The position numbers and the translations under genes were made by a program. The notes below the pieces were generated by a model, which was not told where the DNA came from, did not search any database, and saw only the letters and a program-made list of their open reading frames with translations. Below are positions 24,413 through 33,250 of a stretch of 62,004 nucleotides of DNA, one piece after another (within the stretch, counting starts at the first letter, position 1; the number at the start of each line of letters is the position of its first letter). The DNA comes from Prosthecobacter gellanilyticus (GTDB lineage: Bacteria > Verrucomicrobiota > Verrucomicrobiia > Verrucomicrobiales > Verrucomicrobiaceae): the NCBI RefSeq assembly GCF_007992435.1, contig NZ_BKAG01000044.1, positions 1 through 62,004 on the forward strand, read 5' to 3'.

Positions 24413-26293
24413 ATGTCCGAACACAAATCCTCAAACAGTTGGTCCCTGGCGCTCGTGGCGCTAGGCGTGGTCTTTGGAGACATCGGCACCAGCCCTCTCT
24501 ATGCGCTGCGCGAATGCCTGGCCCATGCGGGCTACAAGATGGGGGACGGCGTGGAGATGGTCTACGGGCCGATCTCGCTCATGTTCTGGTCGCTGACGAT
24601 CATGGTGGCGGTGAAGTATCTGACCTTCCTGAGCAATGCGACGGCGCAGGGTGAGGGCGGGATGTTTGCCCTGCTGTCCCTTTTGCGGTCCAAGAAGCAG
24701 GCGCTGAATCCCCGGGCGCAGGCCTTTGTGGTGCTGGTGGTGCTCTTTGGCGCCTCGCTGCTGTATGGAGACGGCATGATCACTCCGGCGATCTCGGTTT
24801 TGTCCGCCGTGGAGGGCATGGAGCAGATCAGCCCGACTCTGCATCAATGGGTAGGCCCGATCGCCATCGTGATCCTGCTGGGGCTCTTCATGGTGCAGAA
24901 GCACGGCACGGCCAAGATCGGCGTGGCTTTTGGCCCCATCATGATTGTGTGGTTCCTGGCTCTGGGCGGGCTGGGGCTGTATCGTTTCCTGGAGCATCCG
25001 GAGGTTATTCAGGCGCTCTCGCCGCACTGGGGTATCAGTTATCTGGCGCATCATGGCTACAATGGCATCGTCATCATGGGCATGGTTCTCCTGTCCGTGA
25101 CCGGCTGTGAGGCGCTGTATGCGGACATCGGTCACTTCGGCAAAAAGCCGCTCCAGCGGGCGTGGTTCATCGTGGTCTGGCCGGCGCTGATCCTGAACTA
25201 CCTCGGCCAGGGCGCGCTGGTGATCAGCAATATCGACGGGGTGAAGCATCCCTTCTTCAAACTGGTGCCGGAGCCTCTGCTGGTGCCGATGATCATCCTG
25301 GCCACGGCGGCCACCATCATCGCCTCCCAGGCCATGATCACAGGTGTGTTCTCGCTGACCCAACAGGCGGTGCAGCTCGGTTATCTGCCGCGTCTGAAGA
25401 TCATCCACACGAACCCGGAAGTGCGCGGCCAGATCTACATGCCGCAGGTGAATTTCCTCCTGATGGTGTGCTGCATCGCCCTGGTGATCGGCTTCAAGAC
25501 CTCCAGCAATCTGGCCTCCGCTTACGGCCTCTCGGTGTCGATGGAGATGTTCCTGACGAGCATTCTCTTCTACTTTGTGTCCCGCCGCATCTGGGGCTGG
25601 GCTTTCTGGAAGGCCTTCCTGCCGGTGTCTGTCTTTGTCATCATTGAGGCCGGGTATGTCTCGGGCAGTCTGGTGAAGTTCAAGGACGGTGCCTGGTTCC
25701 CGCTGGTGGTGGCGGCCTGCATCTGGATCGTGATGAAGACCTGGACGGATGGACGCGCGGTGCTCTTCCAGGCCATGCAGCGCGGTCGTCTGCCGGTGCA
25801 GCATCTGGTGGAGGAGATCCAGAAGGACCGCATCATCCGCGTGCCGGGCACGGCGGTGTTCATGTCGGCCAGTGCCGATGGTCTCCCCCTCGCGCTGCTG
25901 CATCATCTGAAGCATAACAAAGCCCTGCACAAACAGGTGGTGCTGCTGACGGTGCGGTTCGAGGACACGCCCTATGTCTGTGATGTCTCACGGCATGAGG
26001 TGGAGACGCACTGCGAGGAGTTTTTCCGCGTGATCCTGCGCTATGGCTTTGCCGAATCTCCGGAGGTGTTTGATGACCTGATCCAGGCGCTCCAAGATCG
26101 CACGAAGATCAAGAAAGCGGGCATCACCTTCTACCAAAGCCGTGAGATCCTGCTGACGAATGGCCCCGGCAAGATGGCCCGCTGGCGGAAGCGCCTCTAC
26201 GTGACCCTGAGCCGACTTTCCCGCCCTGCCACCGGCTACTTTGACCTGCCACCGCGGCAGGTGTGCGAGCTGGGGATCCAGCTCGAGGTTTAA
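24413..26293 (+). CDS. kup: Kup-type potassium uptake protein
   Basis: A 626-aa inner-membrane K+/H+ symporter. It begins with the family signature LALVALGVVFGDIGTSPLYALRE, continues through about 12 hydrophobic segments (for example YGDGMITPAISVLSAVEG and VTGCEALYADIGHFGK), and ends in a cytoplasmic domain of about 170 residues, the usual size. The start is preceded by GC-rich hairpins and no Shine-Dalgarno. The pseudouridine synthase gene follows 21 bases downstream and may share the transcript. Confidence 0.96.
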   Translation: MSEHKSSNSWSLALVALGVVFGDIGTSPLYALRECLAHAGYKMGDGVEMVYGPISLMFWSLTIMVAVKYLTFLSNATAQGEGGMFALLSLLRSKKQALNPRAQAFVVLVVLFGASLLYGDGMITPAISVLSAVEGMEQISPTLHQWVGPIAIVILLGLFMVQKHGTAKIGVAFGPIMIVWFLALGGLGLYRFLEHPEVIQALSPHWGISYLAHHGYNGIVIMGMVLLSVTGCEALYADIGHFGKKPLQRAWFIVVWPALILNYLGQGALVISNIDGVKHPFFKLVPEPLLVPMIILATAATIIASQAMITGVFSLTQQAVQLGYLPRLKIIHTNPEVRGQIYMPQVNFLLMVCCIALVIGFKTSSNLASAYGLSVSMEMFLTSILFYFVSRRIWGWAFWKAFLPVSVFVIIEAGYVSGSLVKFKDGAWFPLVVAACIWIVMKTWTDGRAVLFQAMQRGRLPVQHLVEEIQKDRIIRVPGTAVFMSASADGLPLALLHHLKHNKALHKQVVLLTVRFEDTPYVCDVSRHEVETHCEEFFRVILRYGFAESPEVFDDLIQALQDRTKIKKAGITFYQSREILLTNGPGKMARWRKRLYVTLSRLSRPATGYFDLPPRQVCELGIQLEV

Positions 26294-26314
26294 CCTGGAG
26301 AGAAAGCGCCCGCC

Positions 26315-27046
26315 ATGGCCCGAACCGGACTCGCACGTGCTCTTTCCAAGCTCGGCTTCTGCTCACGCAGCCAGGCCGCGGTGATGATCCAGTCTGGGAA
26401 GGTGAGTCTGAATGGCCGGGTGTGCCGGGATCCCGAAAAACCAGTGCTGCTGGAGCAGGACAAGATCGTCGTCGAAGGACAGTCCGTGAAGGCGCCAGAG
26501 CATCGCTACCTGATGCTGAACAAGCCGCGAGGTCTGGTGACCACGGCCAGTGATGAGCAGGGCAGGGACACCGTCTTTTCCTGCTTTGAGGGGGCTTCCC
26601 TGCCACACCTCGGCCCGGTGGGCCGGCTGGACAAAGCCAGCGAGGGCCTGCTGCTCTTCACCAACGACACGGTCTGGGCCAACCAGATCACCGATCCGGC
26701 CACTCATCTGCCGAAGACTTATCACGTCCAGGTTAGTGGCTTGGTGGATGAGGCTTTGCTCGCCCGACTCAAAGCTGGAGTTGTGGACCAGGGGGAACGG
26801 CTGGAGCTGCGCGCCATCCAAATTTTGCGCCAGGGAGAGAAGAACACCTGGCTGGAGATCACCCTGGATGAGGGCAAGAACCGCCACATCCGCCGGGTCA
26901 TGGAGGTGCATGGTCTGGAGGTCCTGAGGCTCTTCCGGGTGTCCATCGGCAGTTTGGAACTGGGAAATCTGGCTAAAGGGAGCTGGCGACACCTCACCCC
27001 GACCGAGATTCAGGCTCTGGGCAGTTCCGGAGACTCAAAGCGTTGA
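26315..27046 (+). CDS. RsuA/RluB-family pseudouridine synthase
   Basis: A 243-aa rRNA pseudouridine synthase. An N-terminal S4 RNA-binding domain (LARALSKLGFCSRSQAAVMI) precedes the catalytic motif GRLDKASEGLLLFTND, whose Asp is the nucleophile. The C-terminal LDEGKNRHIRRVME is typical. Whether it modifies 16S (RsuA) or 23S rRNA (RluB/E/F) cannot be decided. The stop codon lies inside a small hairpin (CGTTGA-TTT-TCAACG, 27041-27055). Confidence 0.9.
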   Translation: MARTGLARALSKLGFCSRSQAAVMIQSGKVSLNGRVCRDPEKPVLLEQDKIVVEGQSVKAPEHRYLMLNKPRGLVTTASDEQGRDTVFSCFEGASLPHLGPVGRLDKASEGLLLFTNDTVWANQITDPATHLPKTYHVQVSGLVDEALLARLKAGVVDQGERLELRAIQILRQGEKNTWLEITLDEGKNRHIRRVMEVHGLEVLRLFRVSIGSLELGNLAKGSWRHLTPTEIQALGSSGDSKR

Positions 27047-27081
27047 TTTTCAACGTTAAGAAGACTTATTACTGAGGGATT

Positions 27082-27100
27082 AGGGACAAAAAATGTCCCT
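27082..27100. repeat. AGGGACA hairpin upstream of fur
   Basis: AGGGACA (27082-27088) pairs perfectly with TGTCCCT (27094-27100) around an A5 loop. There is no T-tract. It is a possible transcript-end hairpin for the upstream gene or a dispersed palindrome. Confidence 0.4.
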
Positions 27101-27149
27101 TCTAGCGCATCCGTCGCTTGATTCAGGGGCGTTTTGATCCATGAACACT

Positions 27150-27176
27150 TTAGAATCATTCCAATTCTAATTCTAA
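27150..27176 (+). promoter_or_regulatory. Fur/PerR-type operator at the fur promoter
   Basis: TTAGAAT (27150-27156) and ATTCTAA (27164-27170) form a perfect inverted repeat with a 7-base spacer, and a second ATTCTAA overlaps at 27170-27176. TAGAAT (27151-27156) also resembles a -10 box. The site ends 6 bases before the fur ATG, which suggests autoregulation. Confidence 0.65.
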
Positions 27177-27182
27177 ACCCCT

Positions 27183-27638
27183 ATGCCATCTCTACCCTCA
27201 CGTGCTTCCGCTTCTGCCTCCGGTCTGGAGTGCCGGATGGCCTTGCTCGGTGCTGATGTCCGGCTGACCCCTCATCGGCGGGAGGTTTTTGAAGTGCTGC
27301 AGGGCTCCACGGATCACCCCACGGCCACAGACATTTTTACCCGCGTGAAGGACCGCTCTCCCAGCATCTCGCTGGCGACCGTCTACAACTGCCTGGAGCA
27401 CCTGAGCAGCGCCGGCTTGATCAAGCAGGTGCATCTCGAGCGCGGCCAGTCCCGCTACTGCGCGAATCTGCACGAGCACGTGCACTTCCACTGCGAGACC
27501 TGCGGCAAGGTGACCGATGCGCACCCCGCCGCTGGCTTTGACCCGGCCAAGTTCTGGAACCTGCCTGCGGGAACCAAAATCACCCGCACCGAGCTCGCCA
27601 TCCACGGCACCTGCGCCAGCTGCGCCACCAAAGGCTGA
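27183..27638 (+). CDS. fur: Fur-family metalloregulator
   Basis: A 151-aa transcription factor with an N-terminal winged helix (LTPHRREVFEVL...SLATVYNCLEHL) and a dimerisation domain with the H-rich HEHVHFHCETCGK stretch. The zinc cysteines are C104, C107, C144 and C147. It could be an iron sensor (Fur) or peroxide sensor (PerR); the sequence does not decide this. The position directly upstream of sufC-sufB-sufD, 53 bases away, suggests it controls Fe-S cluster assembly and itself through the operator at 27150-27176. The first 15 or so residues are Ser/Ala-rich and outside the conserved domain. Confidence 0.92.
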   Translation: MPSLPSRASASASGLECRMALLGADVRLTPHRREVFEVLQGSTDHPTATDIFTRVKDRSPSISLATVYNCLEHLSSAGLIKQVHLERGQSRYCANLHEHVHFHCETCGKVTDAHPAAGFDPAKFWNLPAGTKITRTELAIHGTCASCATKG

Positions 27639-27691
27639 GCCAATCCCCCACTGAGAACCGCGAACAGCGAACCGAAAAACTTTCCCCCTAC

Positions 27692-28444
27692 ATGTCCCTC
27701 GAAATTAAAAACCTCCACGCCCAGATCCCCGGCCGCGAAATCCTCAAAGGCCTGAACCTCACGATCAACCCCGGTGAAGTCCACGCGATCATGGGCCCGA
27801 ACGGCTCCGGCAAAAGCACGCTGAGCAAGGTGCTCTGCGGCCACGAAGACTATGAAGTCACAAGCGGCGAGGTGCTGCTGGATGGTGAGAACATCCTGGA
27901 GATGGCGGTGGATGCGCGCAGCCGCGCCGGTCTCTTCCTGGCCTTCCAGTATCCGCATGAGATCCCGGGCGTGAGCAATGCGAACTTCCTCCGCGCCGCT
28001 TTGAAGGCCCGCCTGCCAAAGGGTGAGGACATCGACGCGGTGAAGTTTTACAAGACCATGTATGCCCGCATGGATGCGCTGGAGATGGACCGCAGTTTCA
28101 CCTCTCGTAGCGTGAATGAAGGCTTCTCCGGTGGTGAGAAGAAGCGCAACGAGATCCTCCAGCTCATGATGCTGGAGCCGAAGTATGCCATCCTCGACGA
28201 GACCGACTCCGGCCTCGACATCGATGCGCTGAAAATCGTCTCCCGTGGTGTGAACGCCATGCGCAGCGAGAACCGCGGCTTCCTGGTCATCACCCACTAC
28301 CAGCGCCTGCTGAACTACATCCAGCCCGACATCGTCCACGTCCTCAAAGACGGCCGCATCGTCAAGACCGGCGGCAAGGAGCTCTCCCTGGAGCTCGAGG
28401 AACGCGGCTACGACTGGGTCACCGAGGAGGCGGTGGCCGCCTAA
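27692..28444 (+). CDS. sufC: SufC, Fe-S cluster assembly ATPase
   Basis: A 250-aa cytoplasmic ABC-type ATPase of the SufBCD scaffold. Walker A GPNGSGKST is at residues 35-43, followed by the Q-loop region LAFQYPHEIPG, signature FSGGEKKRNE and Walker B AILDETDSGLD. The full SufC pattern (LLNYIQPDIVHVLKDGRIVKTGG) is present. ATG 27692 follows CTTTCCCCCTAC. It is the first suf gene after fur; the next gene begins 8 bases later. Confidence 0.97.
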   Translation: MSLEIKNLHAQIPGREILKGLNLTINPGEVHAIMGPNGSGKSTLSKVLCGHEDYEVTSGEVLLDGENILEMAVDARSRAGLFLAFQYPHEIPGVSNANFLRAALKARLPKGEDIDAVKFYKTMYARMDALEMDRSFTSRSVNEGFSGGEKKRNEILQLMMLEPKYAILDETDSGLDIDALKIVSRGVNAMRSENRGFLVITHYQRLLNYIQPDIVHVLKDGRIVKTGGKELSLELEERGYDWVTEEAVAA

Positions 28445-28452
28445 CCAACAAC

Positions 28453-28971
28453 ATGAGCGAGGAGATCACAGCTTCAATGACCTTTAGCGCCGAGGGCCTG
28501 ATGCCCGGCTTGCGCTGGCACAATCATCGGTTTAACCGAGGATTGAAAGTCAGTGCTGCGATTGGCTTGGTGATGTTTGTGCTGTTCTTGCTTGTGCCTA
28601 AGGACAATGTGAATTTGCCGTTGGGCCCGTCGCCCGTGTGGGTCGCGCTGGTGCCCTTGGCGCTAGTGCTGTTGATGAGTTGGGCGATACGTTCTGGGTT
28701 TGAACGCTCCGTCAAAAGCTCTTCAGCAAATGGCAAAACGGTTAGCTACGTCATTCATCCAGATGGAGTGAAGGTGAACCTGCCTGACAGCAATGCCGAG
28801 AATGGATGGAGCCACTTCGTGCGGAGTGTGATCACTCCCGAGGGAGTGCTGCTCTATCCACAACAGCTCGCCTTCCATTGGCTGCCCAAGACTGCCTTCA
28901 CCTCCGAAGCCGACTACACCCGCTTCGTCGAACTCGTCACCGCCAAGACCAAGCATAGCAAGCTCGGCTGA
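28453..28971 (+). CDS. YcxB-like membrane protein between sufC and sufB
   Basis: A 172-aa protein with two adjacent hydrophobic segments (about residues 33-50 and 60-80) and a soluble C-terminal half (YVIHPDGVKV, SHFVRSVITPEGVLLY, FHWLPKTAF). This order resembles YcxB-like proteins, whose function is unknown. It starts 8 bases after sufC and ends 45 bases before sufB, so it must be cotranscribed with the suf genes. It is less GC-rich than they are, which suggests later insertion. Confidence 0.65.
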   Translation: MSEEITASMTFSAEGLMPGLRWHNHRFNRGLKVSAAIGLVMFVLFLLVPKDNVNLPLGPSPVWVALVPLALVLLMSWAIRSGFERSVKSSSANGKTVSYVIHPDGVKVNLPDSNAENGWSHFVRSVITPEGVLLYPQQLAFHWLPKTAFTSEADYTRFVELVTAKTKHSKLG

Positions 28972-29016
28972 CACCCTTTCAAACCTGAAACTTTAAACCT
29001 TTAACTTTCCACTTTT

Positions 29017-30465
29017 ATGGTCTCTGCCCCTGAAACCCACGACCTTCCACATCCTTCGGAAGCGTCTGACATCTCCGACATCCGCGTGGATAGCGTCGGT
29101 GACTTTACTTTCCCGGAGCGCAACAAGTTCGATTCCGGTTTCGGCATCACCTCCAAGACGGTTGATTACATCGCCGACGTCAAAGGTGATCCGGATTGGA
29201 TCCGCGAGTTCCGTCACAAGGCGCTCAAGATCTTCCAGGACAAGCCCATGCCCACGCACTGGGCCACGAAGGATCTGGAGAACATCAAGTTCGACGAGTT
29301 CCGCTACTACCTGAGCGACGGCCAGAAGCCGAAGCGCTCCTGGGATGATGTGCCCGAGGACGTGAAGAAAACCTTCGACCGTCTCGGCATTCCTGAGCAG
29401 GAGCGCAAGTTCCTCGCCGGGGTGGAGGCGCAGTATGACTCCGAGGCTGCTTACTCCAACATCAAGGCCGCGGTTTCCGAGCAGGGTGTGATCTTCGTGA
29501 ACAGCACGGAAGGCCTGCACAAGCATCCGGAAATTTTCCGTAAGTGGTTCGGCAAAGTCATCCCCACGGGTGACAACAAATTCTCCGCGCTGAACAGCGC
29601 GGTGTTCTCCGGCGGTTCCTTCATCTACGTGCCTCCGGGCGTGAAGGTGAGCCATCCCCTGCAGGCTTATTTCCGCATCAACAGCGAGCAGTTCGGCCAG
29701 TTCGAGCGCACGCTCATCATCGCCGATGAAGGCTCGGAAGTGATGTACATGGAAGGCTGTACCGCGCCGAAGTTTGAAACCTCCACGCTGCACAGCGCCG
29801 TGGTGGAGCTCGTCGCCATGAAGGGCGCGAAGATCCAGTATGTGACCGTGCAGAACTGGAGCAGCAATGTCTTCAACCTCGTGACCAAGCGCGGCATCGC
29901 GCATGAGGACGCCGTGGTGAAGTGGATCGACTGCAACATCGGCAGCCGTCTGACGATGAAATACCCAGGCGTCATCATGAAGGGCAAGCGCGCCCGTGGT
30001 GAAGTCATCAGCATCGCTCTCGCGAACAGCGGCCAGCATCAGGACACTGGCGCGAAGATGGTGCATGCCGCTGACGACACGACGAGCAACGTCATCAGCA
30101 AGTCCATCTCCATCGGCGAAGGCCGCAGCACCTATCGTGGCCTCGTCCACATTCCGAAGCACCTCAAAGGCTGCAAAAACAACACCGAGTGTGACGCGCT
30201 GCTCATCAACAGCAACAGCCATACCGACACCTACCCGGCCATCAGTGTGCGTGGCAATCAGCACAGCACGCAGCACGAGGCCAGCGTCAGCCAGGTGAGT
30301 TCCGACCAGATCTTCTACCTCATGCAGCGCGGCCTCAGCGAAGCCGAAGCGATGAGCCTCTCCGTGAACGGCTTCATCAACGACCTCGCCAAGGAATTCC
30401 CCATGGAATACAGCGTCGAGTTGAAGCGCCTCATCGATCTCGAAATGGAAGGCAGCGTCGGCTGA
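29017..30465 (+). CDS. sufB: SufB, Fe-S scaffold subunit
   Basis: A 482-aa scaffold protein that assembles Fe-S clusters with SufC and SufD. Family segments appear in order: FGITSKTVDYIADVKGDPDW, PTHWATKDLENIKFDEFRYY, GGSFIYVPPGVKVSHPLQAY, MEGCTAPKFETSTLHSAVVE, SNVFNLVTKRG, and YLMQRGLSEAEAMSLSVNGF near the end. The length is normal. ATG 29017 follows TTTCCACTTTT with no Shine-Dalgarno. Confidence 0.97.
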   Translation: MVSAPETHDLPHPSEASDISDIRVDSVGDFTFPERNKFDSGFGITSKTVDYIADVKGDPDWIREFRHKALKIFQDKPMPTHWATKDLENIKFDEFRYYLSDGQKPKRSWDDVPEDVKKTFDRLGIPEQERKFLAGVEAQYDSEAAYSNIKAAVSEQGVIFVNSTEGLHKHPEIFRKWFGKVIPTGDNKFSALNSAVFSGGSFIYVPPGVKVSHPLQAYFRINSEQFGQFERTLIIADEGSEVMYMEGCTAPKFETSTLHSAVVELVAMKGAKIQYVTVQNWSSNVFNLVTKRGIAHEDAVVKWIDCNIGSRLTMKYPGVIMKGKRARGEVISIALANSGQHQDTGAKMVHAADDTTSNVISKSISIGEGRSTYRGLVHIPKHLKGCKNNTECDALLINSNSHTDTYPAISVRGNQHSTQHEASVSQVSSDQIFYLMQRGLSEAEAMSLSVNGFINDLAKEFPMEYSVELKRLIDLEMEGSVG

Positions 30466-30491
30466 CCCAAAACGCAAACAACCTTACCACT

Positions 30492-30764
30492 GTGGAACCA
30501 AAAAACTATTTCGAGGTCGATGTCTCAATTGGAGAACAGGGAGACGTGGCGACCTTCTATGAAGGGGAGAGCGGGCTTTTTGATTTGTTATATGGATGGA
30601 TGGCATACACCTCCGGAATGCATAGCTCGCTCCAGGCAGCACTAGATGACTTTGAGGAACATTTGAAAACGCGACACCCTGATAAGCAGATATTGATTGG
30701 CAATCCGACTGTCATCTCAAAGGAGAAGGCCAAGTCAAATAGTCCACGACTCAGAGCACCCTGA
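30492..30764 (+). CDS. Small hypothetical protein between sufB and sufD
   Basis: A 90-aa acidic protein starting with GTG (30492), not recognised. It reads as a small soluble domain (YFEVDVSIGEQGDVATFYEG, then AALDDFEEHLKTRHPDKQILIG). It sits 26 bases after sufB and 14 before sufD, within the operon. Its base composition is clearly less GC-rich than the suf genes, suggesting recent gain. No partner can be named. Confidence 0.5.
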   Translation: MEPKNYFEVDVSIGEQGDVATFYEGESGLFDLLYGWMAYTSGMHSSLQAALDDFEEHLKTRHPDKQILIGNPTVISKEKAKSNSPRLRAP

Positions 30765-30778
30765 AGAAACGAATAGCA

Positions 30779-32137
30779 ATGTCTGCCGCCCTTGTTCCCG
30801 CCTCTAAAAATACCTCCCTTCCTGTGTCTCAAGACTCCGACTCTTCCGCCTCCACTGGTCTCCTCACCATCGCTCCTGCCCGTGAAGAATCCGCCGCCCC
30901 CGGCTGGTTCCATGCCCGCAGTGAGGCGGCGTGGGCTGAGTTCCAGAACCTGCCGCTGCCGGGCTTGAAGGATGAGAACTGGCGCTACTCCAGCGCGAAG
31001 AAGATCGAGCTTGCCGATCATTCCCCTGCGGCCGCCCCATCGTCGGCGAGCATCCAGGCGGCGCTGGCTGCCACGGAAGGCCTGAAGGAGCGCACGGCGC
31101 GCTTTGTGTTTGTGAATGACACGCTCGTTGAGTCTGACACCACCGGCCTGCCTGCAGGTTTGGTGTGTGTGGGCTTCGCAGAAGCCCTGACGACGCATGC
31201 GGACGTGCTTCAGCAGCACTTCATGAAGGGTGAGCAGTCACTCGGCTCCGGCAAGTTTGCCGCGCTGCATCTGGCACATGTGAAAGCGGGCACCGTCATC
31301 ATCGTGCCGAAGAATGTGGTGATCGAGAAGCCTATTGAAGTCTTCCATTGGGTGGTGGGCGATCATGCCGCCATCTTCCCGCACACGCTTGTGGTCACAG
31401 GTGACAACGCGCAGGTCAGCGTGGTGGATCATTACCGCAGTCTCGAAGGTGAAGGCGGTCTCAGCATCGCCATCGCGGATCTCGTGGGTGGCAGCGGCAG
31501 CAAGATCACTTATGCGGCTTGTCAGGAACTGGCGGATGATGCGCAGGCCCTGCATCTCTCCAGCATCACGGCCGGCCGCGATGCCAGCGTGAAGAGCTTC
31601 CAGGTGCAACTGGGTGCTGCCTTCAGCCGCAGTGAGAGCGTGAGCGATCTGGTGGGCCAGGGTGCCCGCAGTGACATGCTCAGCGTCTCCATGCCGATCG
31701 GCGAACAAATTGTGGATCAGCGTACCCTGCAGCGTCACAAGGCTCCGCATGCGACGAGCGACCTGCTTTACAAAAACGCCCTCTACGGCACCTCGCGCAG
31801 CATTTTCAGCGGTCTCATCATTGTGGATGAAGGCGCGCACTACACGGACGCTTACCAGACCTGCCGCAACCTGCTGAACAGCAACGAGGCCGAGGCCACC
31901 AGCCTCCCCGGTCTGGAGATCAATGCCGACCAGGTGAAGTGCAGCCATGGTGCCACCAGCGGCCCGATCCCTGACGAGGAGCTTTTCTACCTCAAGGCGC
32001 GCGGCATTTCCGATGGTGAAAGCCGCAAGCTGATCATCGAAGGCTTCCTCTCGGACGTCATCGAGCGCTTCGGCAACAGCGAGGTGCTGGACACCCTGGT
32101 GGCCCGCATCGACGAGAAGCTCGAGCGCGCGGTCTAA
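30779..32137 (+). CDS. sufD: SufD, Fe-S scaffold subunit
   Basis: A 452-aa partner of SufB in the SufBCD complex. The N-terminal part is divergent and Ser/Ala-rich. The conserved core begins at FQNLPLPGLKDENWRYS and continues with GTSRSIFSGLIIVDEGAHYTD, SLPGLEINADQVKCSHGATS and DEELFYLKARGISDGESRKLIIEGFL, all typical of SufD. It is the last suf gene here: no sufS, sufE/U or sufA follows, so the cysteine desulfurase must be encoded elsewhere. Confidence 0.96.
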   Translation: MSAALVPASKNTSLPVSQDSDSSASTGLLTIAPAREESAAPGWFHARSEAAWAEFQNLPLPGLKDENWRYSSAKKIELADHSPAAAPSSASIQAALAATEGLKERTARFVFVNDTLVESDTTGLPAGLVCVGFAEALTTHADVLQQHFMKGEQSLGSGKFAALHLAHVKAGTVIIVPKNVVIEKPIEVFHWVVGDHAAIFPHTLVVTGDNAQVSVVDHYRSLEGEGGLSIAIADLVGGSGSKITYAACQELADDAQALHLSSITAGRDASVKSFQVQLGAAFSRSESVSDLVGQGARSDMLSVSMPIGEQIVDQRTLQRHKAPHATSDLLYKNALYGTSRSIFSGLIIVDEGAHYTDAYQTCRNLLNSNEAEATSLPGLEINADQVKCSHGATSGPIPDEELFYLKARGISDGESRKLIIEGFLSDVIERFGNSEVLDTLVARIDEKLERAV

Positions 32138-32159
32138 GGCTGGAATGCAGGCTCTTTAA

Positions 32160-32185
32160 GTGTGCCGGAGAGCATTCCGGCACAC
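32160..32185 (+). terminator. Hairpin closing the suf operon
   Basis: GTGTGCCGGA (32160-32169) pairs perfectly with TCCGGCACAC (32176-32185) around a 6-base loop, 22 bases after the sufD stop. There is no T-tract, so Rho-dependent termination or RNA stabilisation is possible. Confidence 0.5.
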
Positions 32186-32240
32186 CAGAGCGTGAACAAG
32201 TCGTTTAGACCTGCTTGCGCCGAACCGAGGGCATGCCACG

Positions 32241-33206
32241 ATGCACGCCCCACCCTTCATGCCCGGACTCGATTTCGCCAGCATCCTCACCGTCGTCCTC
32301 CCCGTGTACCTCACGATGGCGGCGGGTTTCACGATGCGGAAAATGGAGTTGCTGACGGCGGAGGTGGATGCCGGGGTCATGCGCCTATGCGTGATGCTGC
32401 TGACTCCCTGCCTGATCCTGGACCGTGTGGTGGGGAATGAATCCGTGATGAAGCCGCTGCCGGTGCTGGTGGCGGCCGGGCTGGGCTTCTCACTTGTCAC
32501 GCTCGGCATCGCGGTGGCCTACTTCGCGGCGCCGATGATCGGCCTGCGGAAGAATGAGGGGCGGCGCAGCTTCGCGGTCTCCACTGGGCTGCAAAACTAC
32601 GGCTTCGTGGCCATCCCCATCGTCACGGCACTGTTTCCAGACAAGGGCACCATGGGCGTGCTTTTCACCTTCACGCTGGGCGTGGAGATCGCCTGCTGGA
32701 CGTCCGGCGTGGGGCTGCTCACGGGGCTGGGCAAGGCACCGTGGAAGCTGGCGCTGAATCCGCCGGTGCTCACGATCCTCTTCTCTCTGCTGCTGAATTT
32801 CACCGGTCTGCATGTGTATGTGCCTGAGGTGGCGCGCCGGACTTTCACCATGGTCGGTGCCTGCGCCGTGCCGCTGGCGGTGATCATCATCGGCGCTTCG
32901 ATTGCGGACATCTGGGGCCAGGAGCGCATGCGCTGGTCCGTGGCAGTGCTTTCGCCCGTGCTGCGGCTGCTCGTCATCCCGATCGCCTTTTTCGGCTGCG
33001 CGTTCTTCCTGCCGGTGTCCCTGGAGCTGAAGCGCATTCTCGTCATCCAGGGGGCCATGCCGAGCGCCGTGTTCAGCATCATGATCGCCCGGCACTATGG
33101 CGGCCATGCACCCACGGCGGTGCAGTGCGTGCTTTCCACCACTCTGGTCAGCATGGTCACCTCGCCCATCGTCATTGCCTGGGCCATGCAGGCTCTTCAT
33201 CTATGA
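32241..33206 (+). CDS. AEC-family transporter
   Basis: A 321-aa inner-membrane permease of the auxin efflux carrier/bile-acid symporter type, with about ten hydrophobic segments in two halves. Typical features are FTMRKMELLT after the first helix, AVSTGLQNYGFVAIPIVTALFP in the middle and QGAMPSAVFSIMIARHYGG in the second half. The substrate is unknown; bacterial members often carry malate or other carboxylates. ATG 32259 (MPGLDF) is an alternative start. It stands alone between the suf hairpin and an acetyltransferase gene. Confidence 0.85.
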   Translation: MHAPPFMPGLDFASILTVVLPVYLTMAAGFTMRKMELLTAEVDAGVMRLCVMLLTPCLILDRVVGNESVMKPLPVLVAAGLGFSLVTLGIAVAYFAAPMIGLRKNEGRRSFAVSTGLQNYGFVAIPIVTALFPDKGTMGVLFTFTLGVEIACWTSGVGLLTGLGKAPWKLALNPPVLTILFSLLLNFTGLHVYVPEVARRTFTMVGACAVPLAVIIIGASIADIWGQERMRWSVAVLSPVLRLLVIPIAFFGCAFFLPVSLELKRILVIQGAMPSAVFSIMIARHYGGHAPTAVQCVLSTTLVSMVTSPIVIAWAMQALHL

Positions 33207-33250
33207 TGGATCTCTGATCCTCCCACTCCATTCTTTTCTCCTAACCAACC

